From RGIG4608 sp045643885 (GTDB taxonomy: Bacteria > Bacillota > Clostridia > Oscillospirales > CAG-272), in the NCBI GenBank assembly GCA_045643885.1, contig JAZRFY010000002.1, positions 1 to 63,014 on the forward strand: a stretch of DNA of 63,014 nt, in the 5' to 3' direction. Below are positions 1 through 8,179 of this stretch, in pieces. A program made the position numbers and the translations under genes. The first letter of the stretch is position 1. Each line of letters opens with the position of its first letter. The notes under the pieces are model-generated. The model saw only the letters and a list, made by a program, of their open reading frames with translations. It was not told the DNA's origin and searched no databases.

Positions 1-400
<400 letters not shown>

Positions 401-487
401 AAGGTTTCAAGCGTTACACAATTACTTGAGTTTCTACTCTCTTTCCTAATTCTTTATTCGGTTTTCAATGCTCAGTCGTGCAAACAT

Positions 488-514
488 AAGCACCTGATTT
501 CAGGTGCTTTTTTA
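488..514 (+). terminator. Intrinsic terminator after 23S rRNA
   Basis: A 9-bp stem (AAGCACCTG / CAGGTGCTT) with an ATTT loop is followed by a T-run. It probably ends the rRNA transcript directly after 23S. Confidence 0.85.
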
Positions 515-532
515 TTTTGTTATAAAAATATA

Positions 533-561
533 TTGAAAATTTGAAATAATTGTGATAAAAT
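533..561 (+). promoter_or_regulatory. Sigma-A promoter for the LRR surface protein
   Basis: A -35 TTGAAA and a -10 TAAAAT are separated by 17 bp, about 44 bases upstream of the ATG at 605. Confidence 0.6.
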
Positions 562-604
562 AGTAATGATAACATGCCGACGGGCTTAAACGAAGGACCT
601 CACT

Positions 605-1624
605 ATGAAAAAGAAAGTCTTAATAGGAATTATTATTGCACTTATCGTTGTTGTTGCATCTACTGTTACTATTGCTAGATTTGAAAACGCTGATGATACA
701 CTTACAACATCAACTACAACCTCTCAAAACAAGCCAACAGTTACTACCACTACCACAACAACTACCACAACAACAACTACCACTACCACAACAACAACCA
801 CAACAACTACTAGAAGACCAACAACTACAACTAGTCAGAGTTCACAAGATCCGTCTGTAGATCCTAGTGTAGGCTCTGAAGGACTTGAGCTTGCGCTCAA
901 TAGTGATAATTTAAGTTATTATGTTAAGGATACCGGTGAATGTACTGATGTCAATATTGTTATTCCAAGTGAGTATATGGGCCTTTCTGTTACTAGAATA
1001 GGAGTGGACGCATTTTCTTTTGATAGTAAAATTAAATCTGTAGTAATTCCGGATAGTGTAACAATTATTGATAATCAAGCTTTTGCGCGTTGTTATTCAC
1101 TTGCTAATGTTAATATTCCTAATAGTGTAACAACTATTGGTAAGCATGCATTTTATGAGTGCAACATTTCAAGTATATATATTCCTGAAAGTGTGTCAAG
1201 TATTGGGTATGCTGCTTTTAATGCTTGCAAACTGCTTACAAAGATAGAGGTTGATGAAGATAATCAATATTTCAAGTCTATTGATGGTAATATTTATACT
1301 AAGGATGCAACAACATTGATGTGGTATGCAATAGGAAAGAAAGCTGATACATTTACAATTCCTAGTACAGTAACGAGAATTGAGGATGCTTTTGCTAATT
1401 CAGAAAATCTTAAACACATAAAGATTCCTAGCGGAGTGATAAGTATTAGCGATTGGTCATTCCGTAATTGTTCTTCTTTAACAACCTTGGATTTTGACGG
1501 AACTATAGAACAGTGGAAAACAATCGATAAAGCTGATTATTGGGATGATGGCACTCCGGATTATGTAATCCATTGTACAGACGGAACAATTGCAAAAGAC
1601 GGTACAATTACATATAATAACTAA
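605..1624 (+). CDS. Cell-surface leucine-rich-repeat (BspA-like) protein with poly-Thr linker
   Basis: A 339-residue protein with an N-terminal hydrophobic segment (about residues 5-24), which acts as membrane anchor or signal peptide. A low-complexity linker follows that contains a run of 23 threonines encoded by mixed ACT/ACC/ACA codons. Residues ~95-339 are BspA/TpLRR-type leucine-rich repeats with the recurring pattern of a folded strand, then IPxSVTxIGxxAFxxC. This architecture suggests a surface-exposed domain held away from the membrane by a glycosylatable stalk; ligand unknown. The C-terminal GTIEQWKTI module is also found in the lipoprotein at 56888-58246, so the two are related. It is monocistronic, between a promoter at 533 and a terminator at 1678. 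Start chosen for a GAAGGA ribosome site just upstream. Confidence 0.8.
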   Translation: MKKKVLIGIIIALIVVVASTVTIARFENADDTLTTSTTTSQNKPTVTTTTTTTTTTTTTTTTTTTTTTTRRPTTTTSQSSQDPSVDPSVGSEGLELALNSDNLSYYVKDTGECTDVNIVIPSEYMGLSVTRIGVDAFSFDSKIKSVVIPDSVTIIDNQAFARCYSLANVNIPNSVTTIGKHAFYECNISSIYIPESVSSIGYAAFNACKLLTKIEVDEDNQYFKSIDGNIYTKDATTLMWYAIGKKADTFTIPSTVTRIEDAFANSENLKHIKIPSGVISISDWSFRNCSSLTTLDFDGTIEQWKTIDKADYWDDGTPDYVIHCTDGTIAKDGTITYNN

Positions 1625-1677
1625 CATATACTTCAAAATTGATTTTGGGTATATCGGTGGATTAAATTACAAATGAT

Positions 1678-1705
1678 AAAAGGAGCACCTCAGTGCTCCT
1701 TTTTT
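1678..1705 (+). terminator. Intrinsic terminator after LRR gene
   Basis: Stem AGGAGCAC / GTGCTCCT with loop CTCA, followed by a T-run. Confidence 0.85.
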
Positions 1706-1807
1706 GTTTATGATAGACGCTCTTATTTATATGTAAATACTTTACGATTGGATTATTATTAAATATCGAGTGCAGGGCAAAAAATATGTGTTTTCGTGTT
1801 TACTATC

Positions 1808-1837
1808 TTGACATCTCCTATGTGTTTGGGGTATAAT
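1808..1837 (+). promoter_or_regulatory. Sigma-A promoter for transketolase genes
   Basis: Both hexamers are consensus (TTGACA and TATAAT), with an 18-bp spacer, about 50 bases before the first transketolase gene. Confidence 0.8.
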
Positions 1838-1889
1838 ATAGTATAAAATATGGGGACTATACTCCTATGAAAGATTGCGAGGAATTGTA

Positions 1890-2720
1890 ATGAACGAAGC
1901 AAGAATCAAAGAATTGAAAAACATTGCAAACAGCGTAAGAATTGGCATTATTGACTCTACTCATGCAGCAAAGTCAGGACATCCCGGTGGCTCACTTTCC
2001 ATTGCCGACATTCTTACCTATTTATATTTTGAAAAGATGAATATTGATCCCGCAAATCCCAAGATGGATGGCAGAGACAGATTTGTTCTCTCCAAGGGAC
2101 ACACAGCTCCGGGTCTTTATTCTACACTTGCACACAGAGGATTTTTCCCCGTGGAGGATCTTATCACTCTTCGTAAGATTGATTCATATCTTCAGGGACA
2201 TCCCGATATGAACAAGATTCCCGGCATCGATATGTCTGCAGGCTCCTTGGGACTTGGAATTTCTACAGCTTGTGGCATGGCACTTGCAGGAAAGATCGAC
2301 AACAAGGATTATCGCGTTTACACTATCATCGGTGACGGTGAGAGCGAGGAAGGTCAGGTTTGGGAGGCAGCAATGTTTGCAGCTCACTACAAGCTCGACA
2401 ATCTTTGTGTTATCCTTGACCTCAACGGTCTTCAGATTGACGGACCTATTACCGAGGTTATGAATCCCACTCCTCACGACAAGAAGTTTGAGGCATTTGG
2501 ATTCCACGTTATCACGATTGACGGACACGATTTCAATCAGATAGAAGCTGCTTTTGCAGAGGCAGAAACAGTTAAAGGTCAGCCCACAGTAATTATCGCA
2601 AAGACAATCAAGGGCAAGGACGTTTCCTTTATGGAAAACTCCGTTAACTGGCATGGCGCAGCTCCCAATGACGAGCAGCATGCGCCAGCTATTGCTGAGC
2701 TTAATGAAAGATTTATATAA
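1890..2720 (+). CDS. Transketolase, N-terminal subunit
   Basis: Thiamine-diphosphate-binding half of a split transketolase, which moves two-carbon ketol units between sugar phosphates in the non-oxidative pentose phosphate pathway (cytoplasm). Visible motifs: SGHPGGSLSIADIL near the N terminus and the ThDP/Mg motif GDGESEEGQ, followed by the LDNL asparagine. At 276 residues it matches the usual size of N-terminal subunits in Clostridia and archaea. An in-frame TTG lies at 1875, but ATG 1890 is preferred because GAGGAA sits 5-10 bases upstream of it. The partner subunit starts 13 bases downstream, so the two are almost certainly co-translated to form the heteromeric enzyme. Confidence 0.93.
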   Translation: MNEARIKELKNIANSVRIGIIDSTHAAKSGHPGGSLSIADILTYLYFEKMNIDPANPKMDGRDRFVLSKGHTAPGLYSTLAHRGFFPVEDLITLRKIDSYLQGHPDMNKIPGIDMSAGSLGLGISTACGMALAGKIDNKDYRVYTIIGDGESEEGQVWEAAMFAAHYKLDNLCVILDLNGLQIDGPITEVMNPTPHDKKFEAFGFHVITIDGHDFNQIEAAFAEAETVKGQPTVIIAKTIKGKDVSFMENSVNWHGAAPNDEQHAPAIAELNERFI

Positions 2721-2733
2721 GGAGGGCAAGACG

Positions 2734-3678
2734 ATGGCAGACGTTAAAAAGATTGCAACAAGAGAAGCTTATGGCGCGGCACTTTGCGAGCTTGCTCCCA
2801 AATATGATTTCGTAGTACTTGACGCAGACCTTGCGGCAGCTACAAAGACGGGAATGTTTAAAAAGCAGTATCCCGAAAGATTTTTCGATTGCGGTATTGC
2901 AGAGGGTAATATGATGAGCGTTGCCGCAGGCATCGCATCAACGGGCAAGCCTGTTTTTGCATCCTCTTTTGCAATGTTTGCATCCGGAAGAGCATTTGAG
3001 CAGGTTAGAAATTCAATCGGCTATCCCGGTCTTAATGTAAAGATTGGTGCTACTCACGGTGGCATTTCAGTTGGTGAGGATGGTGCAACACATCAGTGCA
3101 ACGAGGATTTTGCAACTATGCGATCAATTCCCGGTATGGTTATCATCAATCCTGCGGATGCAGTTGAGTCACGTGCAGCGGTTGAGGCAGCACTTATCCA
3201 CAACGGCCCTGTATATATGAGATTCGGTAGATATGCGCTCCCCATCCTCTATGATGAGGGTTACAAATTCGAGCTTGGCAAGGGAGTTCTTATGTCAGAC
3301 GGCACTGACGTTACTCTCGTAGGCACGGGCTTTATGGTTTCGGTTGCTCTTGAGGCTCAAAAGCTTCTTGCAAGTGAAGGAATCAGTGCACGCGTTATCA
3401 ATATCCATACAATCAAGCCCATCGACAAGGATATCCTTGTTAAGGCGGCCAAAGAAACGGGTGCTATCGTGACTGCTGAGGAGCACACAATCTATGGTGG
3501 ACTCGGTTCTGCCGTGGCAGAGGTGCTTTGCGAGAACTGTCCTGTTCCCATGGCGAGAGTGGGTGTTGAGGATACGTTCGGACGCTCAGGAACAGTTCCT
3601 GCTCTTATGGAGTACTACGGACTTACCGCAGAAAACATTGCTAAAAAGGCAAAGGAAGTTATCGCAAGAAAGAAATAA
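2734..3678 (+). CDS. Transketolase, C-terminal subunit
   Basis: Pyrimidine-binding and C-terminal half of the split transketolase, 314 residues. The segment DADLAAATKTG, the invariant GIAEGNMMSVAAGIA (with the catalytic Glu that activates ThDP) and the transketolase C-terminal domain (TGFMVSVALEAQKLL, TAEEH) are visible. It partners with the product of the gene 13 bases upstream. The frame stays open from 2653, but ATG 2734 is chosen because GGAGG lies at 2721-2725. Confidence 0.93.
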   Translation: MADVKKIATREAYGAALCELAPKYDFVVLDADLAAATKTGMFKKQYPERFFDCGIAEGNMMSVAAGIASTGKPVFASSFAMFASGRAFEQVRNSIGYPGLNVKIGATHGGISVGEDGATHQCNEDFATMRSIPGMVIINPADAVESRAAVEAALIHNGPVYMRFGRYALPILYDEGYKFELGKGVLMSDGTDVTLVGTGFMVSVALEAQKLLASEGISARVINIHTIKPIDKDILVKAAKETGAIVTAEEHTIYGGLGSAVAEVLCENCPVPMARVGVEDTFGRSGTVPALMEYYGLTAENIAKKAKEVIARKK

Positions 3679-3681
3679 AAC

Positions 3682-3702
3682 AAAGGGGACGCTTGTCCCC
3701 TT
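3682..3702 (+). terminator. Weak hairpin between transketolase and mreC
   Basis: Stem AAGGGGAC / GTCCCCTT with a short loop and the tail AATTA, which lacks a clear T-run. It may attenuate rather than fully stop transcription into mreC. Confidence 0.45.
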
Positions 3703-3717
3703 AATTAAGAGGTAAAA

Positions 3718-4545
3718 ATGCGTTATTTCAAGAACAAATTCTTTTTTATATGCATGACCGTGGTTCTTTGCCTGACGGTCTTTTCCGTCGTGCTTTCTGC
3801 AAGCGGACACGCATGGTTTTTGAAGGACGCTTTAAACGTCATCTCGACTCCGTTCAGAGTGGCATTTGACTATTGCGCTGACGGGATCAAGGGATTTTCC
3901 GAATATTTTACTGAATTTGATAGAATATCCAAGGAAAACGAGCAGTTAAGACAGGAAAACGATGAGCTTAAGGGTCTTAAAAGTGAAATTGAGGTGCTTA
4001 AGGAGGAAAATGCCTGGCTTCGCGATTTCCTTGAGATAAAGAATCACAATACTACCTTTGAGTTTGCCGATGCAACTGTGATAGGCAAGAGTGCAGGCTC
4101 AGTCAATTCCACTATCACTGTCAATAAGGGATCGCTTCACGACATTGAAGTCGGAATGACCGTTATTAACGGTCAAGGGCTTGTTGGAAGAATTATGGAG
4201 GTTGGTCTTACCTCGAGTGAGGTCATCTGCATAACCGATATTTCAGCCTCTGCAGGAGCCATCATCGAAAGAAGTGCTCTTTCGGGCATCATCGAGGGCT
4301 ATTCAAACGGAAAATGCCGATTCCTTTATACTACGGGACTTTCTGATTTTGAGGACGTTGCAGCAGGCGACTCCGTTATAACGAGTGGTAAGGGCAGTAT
4401 ATACCCTTACGGACTTAAAATTGGCACTGTAGTTGAGGTGAAAATTGACGATGCGAGTCGTTCAGTTATTGCAACGATAGAAACTGCAGTAAATTTTGAA
4501 GATATTAGCAGAGTAATGATTATAAAATCATTTACGGTTGAATAA
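3718..4545 (+). CDS. mreC: Cell-shape protein MreC
   Basis: Bitopic membrane protein of the elongasome, which organises lateral cell-wall synthesis with MreB, MreD, RodA and PBP2. Features seen: one N-terminal transmembrane helix (about residues 8-28); a coiled coil (about 65-105, rich in Glu/Lys/Leu heptads); and the beta-rich MreC domain to residue 275, including NGQGLVGRIMEVG and SVITSGKGSIYPYGLKIGTV. The size is typical. mreB and mreD are not adjacent here: the neighbours are transketolase and nth, so this is a detached mreC. Its stop is one base before the nth start. Confidence 0.9.
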   Translation: MRYFKNKFFFICMTVVLCLTVFSVVLSASGHAWFLKDALNVISTPFRVAFDYCADGIKGFSEYFTEFDRISKENEQLRQENDELKGLKSEIEVLKEENAWLRDFLEIKNHNTTFEFADATVIGKSAGSVNSTITVNKGSLHDIEVGMTVINGQGLVGRIMEVGLTSSEVICITDISASAGAIIERSALSGIIEGYSNGKCRFLYTTGLSDFEDVAAGDSVITSGKGSIYPYGLKIGTVVEVKIDDASRSVIATIETAVNFEDISRVMIIKSFTVE

Positions 4546-4546
4546 T

Positions 4547-5197
4547 ATGAGAAAAGAAGAGAAAAGAGAAAGAATAGCTCAGATAATCTCTGAGCTGAAA
4601 AAGATATACCCCGAAGCTATTTGTGCGCTTGAGTTTGGAGGTGCTCCGTGGAAGCTTCTTGTTATGGGAAGGCTCTCGGCACAGTGTACGGACGCTCGCG
4701 TGAACATTGTTTGCAGAGAGCTTTTTGCAAAATATCCTACTTGTGAAGCATTGGCGGCGGCAGAGTATAGTGATATAGAAGAGATAATCCGTCCCTGTGG
4801 ATTGTTTCGCACCAAGGCGCAAAGCATAAAGAACGCATGCTCCATGCTTTGTAACGAGTATGCAGGACAGTTGCCCGACGATATGGATGAGCTTTTGAAA
4901 TTCCCGGGTGTTGGACGAAAGATAGCCAATCTTTTGCTTGGGGATATATTTCATAAGCCTGCCATCGTTGCAGATACACATATGATAAGAATTTGTGGAA
5001 GATTTGGTATGTATCCTCAAAAGCTTAAGGATCCTCATAAGGTAGAAATTATTATGAGTGAGCTTGTTGCGCCTGAGGAGCAAAGCGATCTTTGCCACAG
5101 AATAGTTCAATTCGGAAGAGACGTGTGTTCTGCACGCGCCCCGAAATGTGACGAGTGTCCAATTGCACATCTTTGTGAGATGGGGAGGAAAAAATAA
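4547..5197 (+). CDS. nth: Endonuclease III (base excision repair glycosylase/AP lyase)
   Basis: Bifunctional DNA glycosylase/AP lyase for oxidised pyrimidines, 216 residues. The helix-hairpin-helix FPGVGRK contains the catalytic lysine (K125) and VADTH contains the catalytic aspartate (D143). The [4Fe-4S] ligands follow the pattern C-x6-C-x2-C-x5-C at C194, C201, C204 and C210. A TTG start at 4538 is possible, but ATG 4547 fits the family N terminus better. No clear Shine-Dalgarno is visible, so translation is probably coupled to mreC, whose stop is one base upstream. The stop overlaps the next start by one base (TAATG). Confidence 0.93.
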   Translation: MRKEEKRERIAQIISELKKIYPEAICALEFGGAPWKLLVMGRLSAQCTDARVNIVCRELFAKYPTCEALAAAEYSDIEEIIRPCGLFRTKAQSIKNACSMLCNEYAGQLPDDMDELLKFPGVGRKIANLLLGDIFHKPAIVADTHMIRICGRFGMYPQKLKDPHKVEIIMSELVAPEEQSDLCHRIVQFGRDVCSARAPKCDECPIAHLCEMGRKK

Positions 5198-5703
5198 TGT
5201 TTGAAAAGAATATTACCTTTATCGGAATGCCAGGTGCCGGTAAAAGCACAGTTGGTGTTGTTGTTGCAAAGCTTCTTTGCATGACGTTCATCGATGCCGA
5301 CCTTCTCATTCAGAATAAGGAGAAAAAAAGACTCAGCAAAATTATAGAGGAAAAGGGAAACGAGGGCTTTTTGAAGCTTGAAAACGACGTTCTTGCTGGC
5401 TTGAACGTGCATAATTCCGTTATTTCAACGGGAGGTAGTGCGATTTTTGGCAAGGAGGCTATGGAGCATCTTAAAAAGACTTCCACAGTAGTTTACATAA
5501 AAGTACCCTTTGAGGTTATTCAAAAGCGCCTTGGCAGCTTAAAGCGTCGTGGAGTCGTATTGGAAGAGGGACAAACGTTAAAGGACGTATACGACGTTCG
5601 TACTCCTCTTTACGAAAAATATGCCGATATCGTTATCGAATCCGACAATGATATGGATATTCAGGACACCGCAATGAAAATAGCAGAGTACTTTGAAAAA
5701 TGA
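5197..5703 (+). CDS. Shikimate kinase-like P-loop kinase
   Basis: A 168-residue NMP-kinase-fold protein closest to shikimate kinase (AroK). The Walker A GMPGAGKST (10-18), the DAD motif (33-35), the lid KRR (116-118) and RTPLYEKYAD (from 135) are all present. Two AroK hallmarks are altered: the shikimate-binding Arg of the GFRxxE motif is Leu59 (GFLKLE), and the substrate-loop TGGG is TGGS. A true shikimate kinase is therefore not certain, and the phosphate acceptor could differ. No other aromatic-pathway gene is nearby. Translation is coupled to nth by a 1-base overlap, and GAGGA lies just upstream of the ATG. Confidence 0.75.
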   Translation: MFEKNITFIGMPGAGKSTVGVVVAKLLCMTFIDADLLIQNKEKKRLSKIIEEKGNEGFLKLENDVLAGLNVHNSVISTGGSAIFGKEAMEHLKKTSTVVYIKVPFEVIQKRLGSLKRRGVVLEEGQTLKDVYDVRTPLYEKYADIVIESDNDMDIQDTAMKIAEYFEK

Positions 5704-5723
5704 TAAATTTCGGAGGAACGAGA

Positions 5724-7472
5724 ATGCCTATTAAACGTATCACAATGCTTAAACGCTTGCTTGATATAAATAATAGTAGGCATGGACTCGTTCCTCCGAA
5801 TTTTGGTAAGCCAAGCATTGATAAGCCCCTTGAAAAAACGAAGCTTAGTTTTAATGAATTGGCATGTCAAAATATCTCACCACATCATATTGCCTCGTTT
5901 TTAGAGGAGCTTTCTTCAGAAGAATCCTTAAATCTTCACAACCTGATAATAGCAAAGGATGAAAAAATTCTTTTCAAAGCATACTTTGGGGCAAATAGAG
6001 AGGGAGTCTGGAAATCGACCTTCTCCGCGTGCAAAAGCGTTGTATCGATTGCCATCGGAATGCTTGTGGATGAGGGCAAGCTAACGCTTGATATGACGCT
6101 TGGAGATATATTTTCCAACGAAATGAGGTCATTTTTAATGGCGAGAACGAAAAACATCACCGTGTATGACCTTCTCACCATGAAAACGGGTATTACGGTA
6201 CTCGAGGAAACGGGTGCAATGAACGAAAGTGAGTTGTTTAAGGCATACTTAAGCACTCCTCCCTCCTATGAGCACGGAAAAAGATTTTTCTATAATAGCA
6301 CAAATACCTACATGCTTTCTTGTATTATAAAAAAGATGAGTGGAGCTTCACTCACTGACTATCTTGAGCCGAGATTGTTTTCTCCGCTTGGTATAAAGGA
6401 TTATTATTGGACCAAGAGTGCAGAGGGAATTGAGTTTGGAGGATGGGGACTTTATATAGAGCCCTGCGATTTTGCTAAAATAGGACTTATGCTCATAAAT
6501 GGTGGCGTGTGGCAAGGAAAGCGTATAATTTCCGAAAAATATGTCAAAAACGCCACAAAAAAGCACGTAACTGTGACCGACTCCGAATGTACCTTTGATT
6601 ATGGGCTGCATATGTGGGTAAACAATGAGGAGGATCAATTCCTTTTTAACGGTATGCTTGGGCAAAACGTTTGGGGATTCAAGAAAAATGGAATCGTTAT
6701 AGTGAGCAATGCAGGAAACGATGAGTTGTTTCAGCACAGCAGATTTTTTGAAATCGTAAATAAATATTTCAACAGAGAATTTACAGAGCCTCTAAAAAAT
6801 CGTTTTCGCGATAGTCGTCATTTAAAACGCGTGGTGAAGAGGATTGAAGGAGTAAATGGCTTCAGACCTTGCTCTTGCCTTGAAAAATTAAGGCATAGGT
6901 TTGCCCATCTTCCAAAGGAGTGCTATGAATTAAGTGATAAGACTTATGTGTCAAATGATAAAAGAATGCCCACTGTTGGACTTTTGCCACTTGTATGGCA
7001 AGTTGTAGAAAACAATTATATAAGTGGCTTCAAAGCTATAAAATTCAAAATTATAGATGGAAAATACTATGTAATATATTCGGCACAAAATGAAGAATAT
7101 TGCTTTCAAATCGGCTTTGGAAGACCCGAGTATACAAGTCTATACATTTGCAACACGCCGTTTTATATAGGAGTGATTGGGGAATTTACCTTCAACGAAG
7201 ATAACGAAAAGGTTTTTAAAATCAGAATTGATTTTCTGGAAACTCCGTGTTCGATTATATTGAAATTCGTCTATCACAGGGACTATTTTGAGGTCTTTCA
7301 AAAGGAGATTCCGGGCAAAAACTTTGTATATAACCGAGTTATGAGTATCAAAAAGGGAATAGCTCAGACTCCGATCATAGGTGGTATCAGTGATCTTGCC
7401 CCCGATGACATCATTGAGCATCAGATAGAAAAAATGCTTGAATTTAAATTCAAGCTAAGAGAGAAAAAATAG
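5724..7472 (+). CDS. Serine hydrolase of the beta-lactamase/penicillin-binding fold, no signal peptide
   Basis: Residues ~70-360 match the class C beta-lactamase-like family. The nucleophile motif is SACK (S101-K104), and YNS at 190-192 occupies the YxN position with Ser for Asn, as in some esterase members. The remaining ~220 residues form a C-terminal extension rich in aromatic residues that I cannot assign. No signal peptide or transmembrane segment is visible, so it is predicted cytoplasmic, unlike cell-wall PBPs. An ATG at 5700 overlaps the previous gene; ATG 5724 is preferred because GGAGGA sits at 5712-5717. Likely an esterase or peptidase; substrate unknown. It ends the mreC-nth-kinase run. 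Confidence 0.8.
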   Translation: MPIKRITMLKRLLDINNSRHGLVPPNFGKPSIDKPLEKTKLSFNELACQNISPHHIASFLEELSSEESLNLHNLIIAKDEKILFKAYFGANREGVWKSTFSACKSVVSIAIGMLVDEGKLTLDMTLGDIFSNEMRSFLMARTKNITVYDLLTMKTGITVLEETGAMNESELFKAYLSTPPSYEHGKRFFYNSTNTYMLSCIIKKMSGASLTDYLEPRLFSPLGIKDYYWTKSAEGIEFGGWGLYIEPCDFAKIGLMLINGGVWQGKRIISEKYVKNATKKHVTVTDSECTFDYGLHMWVNNEEDQFLFNGMLGQNVWGFKKNGIVIVSNAGNDELFQHSRFFEIVNKYFNREFTEPLKNRFRDSRHLKRVVKRIEGVNGFRPCSCLEKLRHRFAHLPKECYELSDKTYVSNDKRMPTVGLLPLVWQVVENNYISGFKAIKFKIIDGKYYVIYSAQNEEYCFQIGFGRPEYTSLYICNTPFYIGVIGEFTFNEDNEKVFKIRIDFLETPCSIILKFVYHRDYFEVFQKEIPGKNFVYNRVMSIKKGIAQTPIIGGISDLAPDDIIEHQIEKMLEFKFKLREKK

Positions 7473-7527
7473 GCGGATCGTTCGTCATTTTCAACAAATA
7501 GGTGGTGTTGTCATTATACTTTTTGTA

Positions 7528-7557
7528 CAAAGGGGAAAATCGGTTCTAAACCCTTTG
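7528..7557. promoter_or_regulatory. Inverted repeat overlapping the -35 region
   Basis: CAAAGGG at 7528-7534 and CCCTTTG at 7551-7557 form a perfect 7-bp inverted repeat whose right arm overlaps the -35 hexamer of the next promoter. It could be an operator, or the remnant of a terminator for the upstream hydrolase gene. Confidence 0.35.
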
Positions 7558-7583
7558 ACAAATTGCAAAAAATTGTATATAAT
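7555..7583 (+). promoter_or_regulatory. Perfect consensus sigma-A promoter
   Basis: TTGACA and TATAAT with exactly 17 bp between them, 37 bases before the small gene at 7621. It predicts strong constitutive transcription, possibly through to tRNA-Leu. Confidence 0.88.
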
Positions 7584-7620
7584 GTACGAGTAAAATAAAA
7601 TCTATAAAGGAGAATGACTG

Positions 7621-7854
7621 ATGAATAAGGTATTTTGCAAGGTTACTTATGATACAGAGGTAGATACTCTTGTAAAGAAGGTTACTGTAAGCTACTACGG
7701 TGATCCCGCAGGTTATGAAGAGATTCTTTTCGTAACAGCTAAGGGCAACTACTATCTCTACGGTAACGGCGGCGCTGAGTCCGTTTATCCCACAGAGAGC
7801 ATCAAGAGAATGAGCAAGGCAAACGCTGAAGCTTGGCTTGAAGCAAACAAATAA
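7621..7854 (+). CDS. Conserved-looking small protein, function unknown
   Basis: A 77-residue protein that is not recognised as a known family. It is soluble, with no signal peptide or membrane helix, and has an alternating pattern suggestive of a small beta-sheet (KVTYDTEV, KKVTVSYYG, EEILFVTAKGNYYLYGNGG) ending in an amphipathic helix (SKANAEAWLEANK). AGGAG precedes the ATG and a perfect consensus promoter lies just upstream, so it is a real and probably highly expressed gene. Codon choice resembles the strongly expressed genes of the window. It lies 32 bases upstream of tRNA-Leu with a hairpin between. Confidence 0.8.
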   Translation: MNKVFCKVTYDTEVDTLVKKVTVSYYGDPAGYEEILFVTAKGNYYLYGNGGAESVYPTESIKRMSKANAEAWLEANK

Positions 7855-7862
7855 TTTACATT

Positions 7863-7880
7863 GAGGAGCCTACGGCTCCT
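7863..7880 (+). terminator. Hairpin between small gene and tRNA-Leu
   Basis: Perfect stem GAGGAGC / GCTCCTC with a short loop but no T-run after it (AAAATG follows). It may mark the 3' end of the mRNA or an RNase processing site that releases the tRNA. Confidence 0.5.
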
Positions 7881-7886
7881 CAAAAT

Positions 7887-7970
7887 GCACCAATGGCGGA
7901 ATTGGCAGACGCGCCAGACTTAGGATCTGGTGTCCCCGACGTGAAGGTTCAAGTCCTTTTTGGTGCACCA
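7887..7970 (+). tRNA. tRNA-Leu (anticodon UAG)
   Basis: An 84-base cloverleaf with acceptor stem GCACCAA / TTGGTGC, a long variable arm as expected for leucine tRNA, and the anticodon loop CTTAGGA giving UAG. The 3' CCA is encoded. It is followed by its own terminator. Confidence 0.95.
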
Positions 7971-7979
7971 TACAAAACA

Positions 7980-8024
7980 AATCCGAACCTTACGCGTGGT
8001 GGAGGGGTTCGGATTTTATTTTTA
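7980..8024 (+). terminator. Intrinsic terminator after tRNA-Leu
   Basis: A 10-bp stem (AATCCGAACC / GGTTCGGATT) with a 16-base loop, followed by a T-rich tail. Confidence 0.85.
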
Positions 8025-8126
8025 CTGTTTATTGCAACGTCGCAGGGTGGTTATCACTTTGCGATGTTTTTTCGTTTTTGATTATAAAAATATATAATGT
8101 TAATTCTAAATAAATAAAAAATATGT

Positions 8127-8155
8127 TGATATATGGAATTCTTTGTGCTATAATG
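8127..8155 (+). promoter_or_regulatory. Sigma-A promoter for M6-like metalloprotease
   Basis: TTGATA and TATAAT separated by 17 bp, 24 bases before the ATG. Confidence 0.7.
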
Positions 8156-8179
8156 TGAAAAAAAACGGAGGTGTATAAT

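Noticed and set aside
700..830. ACA/ACC/ACT repeats resembling a microsatellite or CRISPR-like array
   Set aside because: It encodes a 23-residue threonine run in frame; no spacer structure.
636..860. A second open frame inside the LRR gene
   Set aside because: Shadow of the poly-Thr codon repeat in another frame; low complexity and no start site support.
7893..8081. Open frame over the tRNA-Leu gene
   Set aside because: Overlaps a clear tRNA and its terminator.
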